A stretch of 10,987 nucleotides of DNA from CAMLOF01 sp041913045 (lineage in GTDB: Bacteria; Pseudomonadota; Gammaproteobacteria; Burkholderiales; Burkholderiaceae_C), in contig JAYSGB010000054.1 of the NCBI GenBank assembly GCA_041913045.1, forward strand, positions 1 to 10,987, read 5' to 3'. The notes below the pieces were generated by a model that saw only the letters and a list, made by a program, of their open reading frames with translations, searched no databases and was not told where the DNA came from. The position numbers and the translations under genes were made by a program. Below are positions 6,991-10,987 of this stretch, piece after piece; position 1 is the stretch's first letter, and the number at the start of each line of letters is the position of its first letter.

Positions 6991-8130
6991 ATGTCTGAAC
7001 GAGTGATTCCCCTGGTCGACCAGCGCCTGCGCTCGCTGGCGGCGCGAGTCCCTGCGCAACCCATTGCCGCCAGCGGCCTGCTGAGCGACGGCCTGGGCCG
7101 CCCTTTGCGCGACCTGCGCATCAGCGTGACCGACCGCTGCAACTTCCGCTGCAGCTACTGCATGCCCAAGGAAATCTTCGACAAGGACTACCAATACCTG
7201 CCCCACAGCTCGCTGCTCACCTTTGAAGAAATCACCCGGCTCACGAAACTGTTCGTGGGCCACGGGGTGCACAAGGTGCGCCTTACTGGCGGCGAACCGC
7301 TGTTGCGCAAGAACCTGGAAATCCTCATCGAGCAACTGGCCGCACTTCGCACCGTAGACGGTCAGCCGCTGGACCTCACCCTTACCACCAACGGCAGCCT
7401 CCTGGCACGCAAGGCCGCGTCGCTCAAGGCCGCGGGCCTGCAACGCGTGACGGTGAGCCTGGACGGGCTGGACGACTGCGTCTTCCGCCGCATGAACGAC
7501 GTCGACTTCCCCGTGTCCGACGTGCTTGAAGGCATTGCCGTGGCGCAGTCCGTGGGCCTGGGGCCGATCAAGGTGAACATGGTCGTCAAGCGTGGCACCA
7601 ACGACGACCAGATCCTGCCCATGGCCCGCCATTTCCGGGGCACCGGCATCGTGCTGCGCTTCATCGAGTACATGGACGTGGGCGCCACCAATGGCTGGTG
7701 CATGGACGAAGTGATGCCCAGCGCCGAAGTGGTCAAGCTCATCCAGAGCGAATTGCCCTTGGTCGAGCTGGACCCGACCGCACCGGGCGAAACGGCCGAG
7801 CGCTGGGGCTACGCCGGCCCCGATGGCAAGTACGACCCCGCCTTGGGCGAAATCGGTGTCATCAGCAGCGTCACCCAGGCGTTCTGCCACGACTGCAACC
7901 GCGCGCGCCTGTCCACCGAGGGCAAGGTTTACCTCTGCCTGTTCGCTCATGAAGGGCACGACCTGCGCGAACTGCTGCGTGGCGGGGCGAGCGATGCGGA
8001 CCTCACATCAGCCATAGGCGCCATCTGGCAGGGGCGGCAAGACCGCTACTCTGAACTTCGAGCCAGCCTGCCGCCCGAAGCACACGGGCCGGGCAAGCGC
8101 CGCATTGAAATGAGCTACATCGGAGGCTGA
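6991..8130 (+). CDS. moaA: GTP 3',8-cyclase MoaA (molybdenum cofactor biosynthesis)
   Basis: A 379-residue radical SAM enzyme. The N-terminal cluster site is DRCNFRCSYCMP with Cys50, Cys54 and Cys57. TGGEPLLR (99-106) is the SAM-binding GGEP motif. The second, C-terminal iron-sulfur site has Cys299, Cys302 (AFCHDCNRARLS) and Cys316 (YLCLF). The protein ends in the conserved Gly-Gly needed for catalysis. MoaA converts GTP to 3',8-cyclo-7,8-dihydro-GTP, which MoaC then makes into cyclic pyranopterin monophosphate, the first step of Mo-cofactor synthesis. It is oxygen sensitive and cytoplasmic. It is about 30-50 residues longer than E. coli MoaA, mostly in the N-terminal extension (1-32) and an insert near 59-72. 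It starts the moaA-mobA-moeA operon; moaC is not adjacent. No ribosome site precedes the ATG. Confidence 0.98.
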   Translation: MSERVIPLVDQRLRSLAARVPAQPIAASGLLSDGLGRPLRDLRISVTDRCNFRCSYCMPKEIFDKDYQYLPHSSLLTFEEITRLTKLFVGHGVHKVRLTGGEPLLRKNLEILIEQLAALRTVDGQPLDLTLTTNGSLLARKAASLKAAGLQRVTVSLDGLDDCVFRRMNDVDFPVSDVLEGIAVAQSVGLGPIKVNMVVKRGTNDDQILPMARHFRGTGIVLRFIEYMDVGATNGWCMDEVMPSAEVVKLIQSELPLVELDPTAPGETAERWGYAGPDGKYDPALGEIGVISSVTQAFCHDCNRARLSTEGKVYLCLFAHEGHDLRELLRGGASDADLTSAIGAIWQGRQDRYSELRASLPPEAHGPGKRRIEMSYIGG

Positions 8131-8134
8131 AGCC

Positions 8135-8773
8135 ATGACCGTGGAACCCCATAGCGTGACCGGCCTGGTGCTGGCCGGTGGACGAGGCAGCCGCATGGGC
8201 GGCGTGGACAAGGGTCTTCAAACACTCAACGGCACGCCGCTTGCGCTGAACGCGCTGCTGCGCCTGCAAATGCAGGAAGGCCACCGGCTGGGCGGCTGCA
8301 TGGTCAATGCCAACCGCCACCTGGGCGCCTACGAGGCTTTTGGCGTTCCCGTGTGGCCCGACTCGCTTGAAGGCTACGCTGGCCCGTTGGCCGGTTTCAT
8401 GACCGGTCTGGAGCGTTGCGAATCGCCTTACCTGCTCACGGTGCCGTGCGATGCCCCCCTCTTCCCGCTGGACCTGCTGGAGCGCCTGGCACAAGCGCTG
8501 GAGCGCGAGGACGCCGAGATCGCCATGGCCGCCGGCCTGGATGGTGAGTCAGCCCCGGAAGGCAACGCCGCCCGCCCACAACCTGTGTTCTGCCTGATAC
8601 ATGTGAACCTGCTGGAAAGCCTGGTGCGCTTCACGCAGGGCGGCGGACGCAAGATCGACGCCTGGACGGCGCAGCACCGCACCGTGATCGTGCCCTTCGA
8701 CCAGCCTGGCGACGACCCGCGCGCCTTCTGCAACACCAACACCCTGGCCGAACTGCGCGCCCTGGAAAATTGA
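8135..8773 (+). CDS. mobA: Molybdenum cofactor guanylyltransferase MobA
   Basis: A 212-residue nucleotidyltransferase of normal MobA length. The GTP-binding signature LAGGRGSRMGGVDKG (13-27) is complete. YAGPLAG (81-87), the metal-binding PCDAP (104-108) and the C-terminal FCNTNT (199-204) also match the family. MobA transfers GMP from GTP to Mo-molybdopterin, giving the guanine dinucleotide (bis-MGD) form used by DMSO-reductase-family enzymes such as nitrate reductases and formate dehydrogenases. The organism is therefore expected to have such enzymes, although none is in the window. The start lies four bases after the moaA stop. GGAGG (8122-8126), inside the last moaA codons, is its ribosome site at eight bases, so translation is likely coupled to moaA. 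Confidence 0.96.
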   Translation: MTVEPHSVTGLVLAGGRGSRMGGVDKGLQTLNGTPLALNALLRLQMQEGHRLGGCMVNANRHLGAYEAFGVPVWPDSLEGYAGPLAGFMTGLERCESPYLLTVPCDAPLFPLDLLERLAQALEREDAEIAMAAGLDGESAPEGNAARPQPVFCLIHVNLLESLVRFTQGGGRKIDAWTAQHRTVIVPFDQPGDDPRAFCNTNTLAELRALEN

Positions 8774-8777
8774 ACGC

Positions 8778-10052
8778 ATGAAAACCCTGGACCAGATCGC
8801 CGCCGCCCTGCAGGGCTACGACCCCAAGGCCCTGAGCGCGTCCGCCGTCAACGACTTCCTCTGCCAATTGGTGGAGCCGGTGGCTGCCACTGAAAGCGTA
8901 GGCGTGTTCGCCGCGCTGGACCGCGTGCTGGCCGAGGACGTGATCTCCCCCATCAGCGTGCCGCCGCACGACAACTCTGCCATGGACGGCTTCGCGCTGG
9001 CGGGAGCACAACTCGCCAGCGGCACCACCACGCTCAAGGTGGTGGGCACCGCCTACGCAGGCGCCGCGTGGCAGGGGCAGGTAGGCCCTGGCGAGTGCGT
9101 GAAGATCATGACCGGTGCCGTGATGCCAGCGGGCCTGGACACCGTGGTGCCCGTGGAGTTCGTGCAGGTAGACGGTGACACGGTGCAAGTGCCGCCCGGT
9201 GTGGTGAGCACGGGCGACAACCGCCGCCTGCTGGGTGAAGACCTGATGCAGGGCCAGCCCGCGCTGCGCCGTGGTGACCGCCTGGGCCCTGCCGCACTCG
9301 GTCTGATCGCCAGCCTGGGCTTGCCCAACGTGCGCGTGTTCCGCCGCTTGAAGGTGGCCTACTTCTCCACGGGTGACGAAATCCTCACCCTGGGCGAGCC
9401 GTTGCGCGAAGGCGCCGTTTACGACAGCAACCGCTACACGGTCTTCGGCCTGCTCACACGCCTGGGCGTGGACGTGCTGGACATGGGCGTGATCAAGGAC
9501 GACCCCGCCAGCCTGGAAGCTGCCTTCCGCCAAGCCGCAGCGCAAGCAGACGCCATCATCACCAGCGGTGGCGTGAGCATGGGCGAGGCCGACCACACCA
9601 AGGCCATGATGAAGCAGCTGGGCGACGTGGCCTTCTGGCGCATTGCCATGCGGCCAGGCCGACCGATGGCCGTGGGCCGCATTGCCGAGGGCGGCCGCAA
9701 CGCGGTGCTGTTCGGCTTGCCGGGCAACCCCGTGGCGGTGATGGTGACCTTCCTGGCCTTTGTGCGCCCCGCCCTGCTGAAGATGATGGGCGCGAGGCAA
9801 AGCAACACGCCGCTGCTGCGCGCGCACAGCCTGGAGCCCATGCGCAAGAAGCCCGGACGCACCGAATACCAACGCGGCATCGTTTCCACGGGGCCGGATG
9901 GCCAATTGCAGGTGCGCACCACCGGCAACCAAGGGTCGGGCGTGCTGCGCTCCATGGTGGAGGCCAACGGCCTCATCGTGCTGCACCACGGCCAGGGCAA
10001 CGTGGCGGTGGGTGACGAGGTGGACGTGATGATGTTCGACGGTGTGATCTGA
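8778..10052 (+). CDS. moeA: Molybdopterin molybdenumtransferase MoeA
   Basis: A 424-residue MoeA/gephyrin-E-domain protein. PPHDNSAMDGFA (62-73), IMTGAVMP (110-117), FSTGDEI (196-202), DSNRY (216-220), TSGGVSMGEADHTK (262-275) and GLPGNPVAV (313-321) are all present and unbroken. Asp70 and Asp272 occupy the positions of the essential aspartates of E. coli MoeA. MoeA ligates molybdate into adenylated molybdopterin in the cytoplasm, the step before MobA. It is slightly longer than the E. coli enzyme, chiefly at the N-terminus (LDQIAAALQGYDPKALS). The ATG follows the mobA stop after four bases, with only a weak GGA ribosome signal, so reinitiation from mobA is likely. Two other start choices are not apparent within the conserved N-terminus. 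Confidence 0.97.
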   Translation: MKTLDQIAAALQGYDPKALSASAVNDFLCQLVEPVAATESVGVFAALDRVLAEDVISPISVPPHDNSAMDGFALAGAQLASGTTTLKVVGTAYAGAAWQGQVGPGECVKIMTGAVMPAGLDTVVPVEFVQVDGDTVQVPPGVVSTGDNRRLLGEDLMQGQPALRRGDRLGPAALGLIASLGLPNVRVFRRLKVAYFSTGDEILTLGEPLREGAVYDSNRYTVFGLLTRLGVDVLDMGVIKDDPASLEAAFRQAAAQADAIITSGGVSMGEADHTKAMMKQLGDVAFWRIAMRPGRPMAVGRIAEGGRNAVLFGLPGNPVAVMVTFLAFVRPALLKMMGARQSNTPLLRAHSLEPMRKKPGRTEYQRGIVSTGPDGQLQVRTTGNQGSGVLRSMVEANGLIVLHHGQGNVAVGDEVDVMMFDGVI

Positions 10053-10055
10053 CGG

Positions 10056-10071
10056 CGCGCCTGCGGGCGCG
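10056..10071 (+). other. Small GC-rich hairpin with UNCG-type tetraloop between moeA and the phosphoribosyltransferase gene
   Basis: CGCGCC (10056-10061) pairs with GGCGCG (10066-10071) over the loop TGCG. In RNA this is C(UGCG)G, a member of the unusually stable UNCG tetraloop class. It begins four bases after the moeA stop and ends immediately before the next gene's ribosome site. No T-run follows. It may protect the upstream mRNA end or weakly terminate. Confidence 0.5.
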
Positions 10072-10081
10072 AAGGAGGTGA
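10072..10081 (+). promoter_or_regulatory. Near-perfect ribosome binding site of the phosphoribosyltransferase gene
   Basis: AAGGAGGTGA is a ten-base full complement to the 16S rRNA 3' end. Its GGAGG core is six bases before the ATG at 10085. It is by far the strongest such site in the window and contrasts with the weak sites of moaA and moeA. Confidence 0.85.
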
Positions 10082-10084
10082 CTC

Positions 10085-10705
10085 ATGTTCCGCGACCGCG
10101 AAGACGCCGCCCGCCAGTTGGCGGCAAAGCTGGGCCACCTGCGTGGCCTGAATCCTTTGGTGTTGGCCATTCCACGCGGTGCCGTGCCCATGGGCAAGAT
10201 ATTGGCCCAGGCGCTTGACGGCGAACTGGACGTGGTGCTGGTGCGCAAGCTGGGTGCGCCGGGCCAGCCCGAACTGGCGGTGGGGTCGGTGGACGAGTCA
10301 GGCTGGACTTACGTGGCACCGCACGCCGCGTCGCTCGGCGCCGACGAAGCCTGGCTGGACAGCGAGAAACGCGAGCAGTTGGCCACCATTCGCCGCCGCC
10401 GTTCCCGCTACACACCGATCCGGGCGCCCGTTTCACCGACGGGTCGTGTGGTTGTGGTGGTGGACGATGGCCTGGCCACGGGAGCCACGATGATCGCGGC
10501 GCTGCACGCGGCGCGTCACCAGAAGCCAGCGCGCCTGGTGTGCGCCGTGCCGGTGGCTGCACCCGAATCGCTGCGGCAGGTGCGGTCTTTGGCCGACGAG
10601 GTGGTGTGCCTGCACACGCCGGAGTTCTTTCAGGCCGTGGGGCAGTTCTACCGGCACTTTCCGCAGGTCGAAGACGACGAGGTTGAGCGGCTGCTCAAGG
10701 GGTGA
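10085..10705 (+). CDS. Phosphoribosyltransferase-domain protein (COG1926-type), substrate unknown
   Basis: A 206-residue protein with a type I phosphoribosyltransferase fold. VLAIPRGAVPMG (26-37) is the N-terminal loop. VVLVRKLGAPGQPELAVGSV (50-69) follows. The PRPP-binding signature is VVVVVDDGLATGAT (122-135). The C-terminal segment has PEFFQAVGQFYRHFPQVEDDEV (179-200), a pattern typical of the predicted phosphoribosyltransferase group COG1926. Members are often found alone or fused to dienelactone-hydrolase domains; here it stands alone. The sequence does not tell which base or other acceptor it uses. The gene follows moeA after 32 bases that hold a hairpin and a very strong ribosome site, so it may be co-transcribed but independently translated. 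No known Mo-cofactor step needs a phosphoribosyltransferase. Confidence 0.9.
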   Translation: MFRDREDAARQLAAKLGHLRGLNPLVLAIPRGAVPMGKILAQALDGELDVVLVRKLGAPGQPELAVGSVDESGWTYVAPHAASLGADEAWLDSEKREQLATIRRRRSRYTPIRAPVSPTGRVVVVVDDGLATGATMIAALHAARHQKPARLVCAVPVAAPESLRQVRSLADEVVCLHTPEFFQAVGQFYRHFPQVEDDEVERLLKG

Positions 10706-10773
10706 CTGGCCTTGGCATTTGTGTCCAGGTGCGTGTAGTTCTCGACGTGTGTGTGGGTGGCCAAGGCGTGTGC
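10706..10773. other. Gene-free spacer after the phosphoribosyltransferase gene
   Basis: No coding region is supported here. An inverted pair, GCCTTGGC (10709-10716) and GCCAAGGC (10760-10767), frames a GT-rich stretch with CGACGTGTGTGTGGG. The 43-nt separation makes a strong terminator unlikely, and no T-run follows. Confidence 0.35.
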
Positions 10774-10801
10774 GCCCAGGGGCTGGCGCTTCAACGAGGT
10801 G

Positions 10802-10820
10802 GCCGGTGCACCGCACCGGC
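10802..10820. repeat. Perfect 8-bp hairpin within the left arm of the palindromic element
   Basis: GCCGGTGC (10802-10809) pairs exactly with GCACCGGC (10813-10820) over the loop ACC. It has no counterpart in the right arm and accounts for most of the 22-base length difference between the arms. Confidence 0.65.
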
Positions 10821-10913
10821 TCCCCTGCGATGCTCGATGCCGTGGCCACGCGGCGGAACTCACTGCGCGCTTGCAGCGCTCCGTTCAAACAGCCGCCGCA
10901 AGCTAGATGACGA

Positions 10914-10931
10914 AGCGCGCTCACGCGCGCT
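10914..10931. repeat. Perfect 7-bp hairpin in the centre of the palindromic element
   Basis: AGCGCGC (10914-10920) pairs with GCGCGCT (10925-10931) over the loop TCAC. It abuts the third block of the right arm. Confidence 0.6.
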
Positions 10932-10987
10932 GGCCACGGCATCTGCGCTTCTCGGCACCTCGTCAGGCGCACCAGCCCCTGGGCACA

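Larger units (their letters stand above)
10774..10984. repeat. Approximately 210-bp imperfect palindromic intergenic element
   Basis: Three block pairs occur in mirror order on opposite strands. They are GCCCAGGGGCTGG (10774-10786) with its exact complement at 10972-10984, ACGAGGTG (10794-10801) with 10956-10963, and GATGCCGTGGCCA (10836-10848) with 10931-10943. Gaps between the outer pairs are 7 and 8 bases. The left arm carries 22 extra bases between its second and third blocks, largely a self-complementary hairpin. The centre (10849-10930) holds further stems. Protein-coding potential is not supported. It could be a dispersed palindromic repeat, a non-autonomous mobile element or a structured 3' region. 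Confidence 0.65.

Noticed and set aside
10709..10767. GCCTTGGC/GCCAAGGC inverted pair as a terminator for the moaA operon
   Set aside because: The half-sites are 43 bases apart with no T-run, so a stable terminator stem is unlikely. It is recorded only as part of the spacer description.
10433..10972. A 179-codon minus-strand frame through the 3' intergenic region
   Set aside because: It runs antisense into the phosphoribosyltransferase gene, has no recognisable domain or ribosome site, and its 5' half is explained by the palindromic element.

Overview
The window is GC-rich throughout, with dense, mostly co-oriented genes, short intergenic gaps and good Shine-Dalgarno sites. Protein content and style suggest a betaproteobacterium of the Comamonadaceae type (relatives of Acidovorax, Hydrogenophaga or Polaromonas). 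That placement is an inference from gene content and base composition, not from a marker gene. No rRNA, tRNA, CRISPR array, insertion sequence or prophage gene is visible.

Region 1 (1-6292, + strand) is the 3' part of a sugar-acid catabolism locus. It starts inside the last codons of a hydroxypyruvate/2-oxo-tetronate isomerase. It continues with a D-erythronate dehydrogenase-like protein (DenD), a complete tripartite TRAP transporter (periplasmic binding protein, small DctQ and large DctM membrane subunits), an NAD(P)-dependent aldehyde dehydrogenase and a short-chain dehydrogenase. Isomerase plus DenD is the signature of four-carbon acid sugar (tetronate) breakdown, so the TRAP system probably imports a tetronate or related hydroxy acid. 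The two terminal dehydrogenases may feed further substrates into the route. The remaining pathway genes (kinase OtnK, aldolase/decarboxylase OtnC, regulator) would lie upstream, outside the window. A GntR-like palindrome precedes the TRAP genes, and two tandem hairpins separate the binding-protein gene from the membrane-subunit genes.

Region 2 (6278-6990) is a boundary. The short-chain dehydrogenase runs into a convergent gene for a Tat-exported, TlpA-like thioredoxin with only three bases between the stop codons. A hairpin is centred exactly on the two stops. The thioredoxin gene appears to start at a TTG behind a perfect AGGAGG and is divergent from moaA across 131 bp.

Region 3 (6991-10705, + strand) is a tight molybdenum-cofactor operon, moaA-mobA-moeA, followed by a phosphoribosyltransferase-domain gene of unknown substrate. 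MoaA acts first (GTP to the cyclic pyranopterin precursor), MoeA inserts molybdate, and MobA adds GMP to make the bis-MGD form. The moaC, moaD, moaE and mog steps must be encoded elsewhere. moaA has no Shine-Dalgarno site, and an extended -10 box lies eight bases before its ATG, so its mRNA may be leaderless.

Region 4 (10706-10987) has no supported gene. It holds a roughly 210-bp imperfect palindrome built from three pairs of matching inverted blocks, plus internal hairpins. This looks like a structured intergenic repeat and is the least explained sequence in the window.
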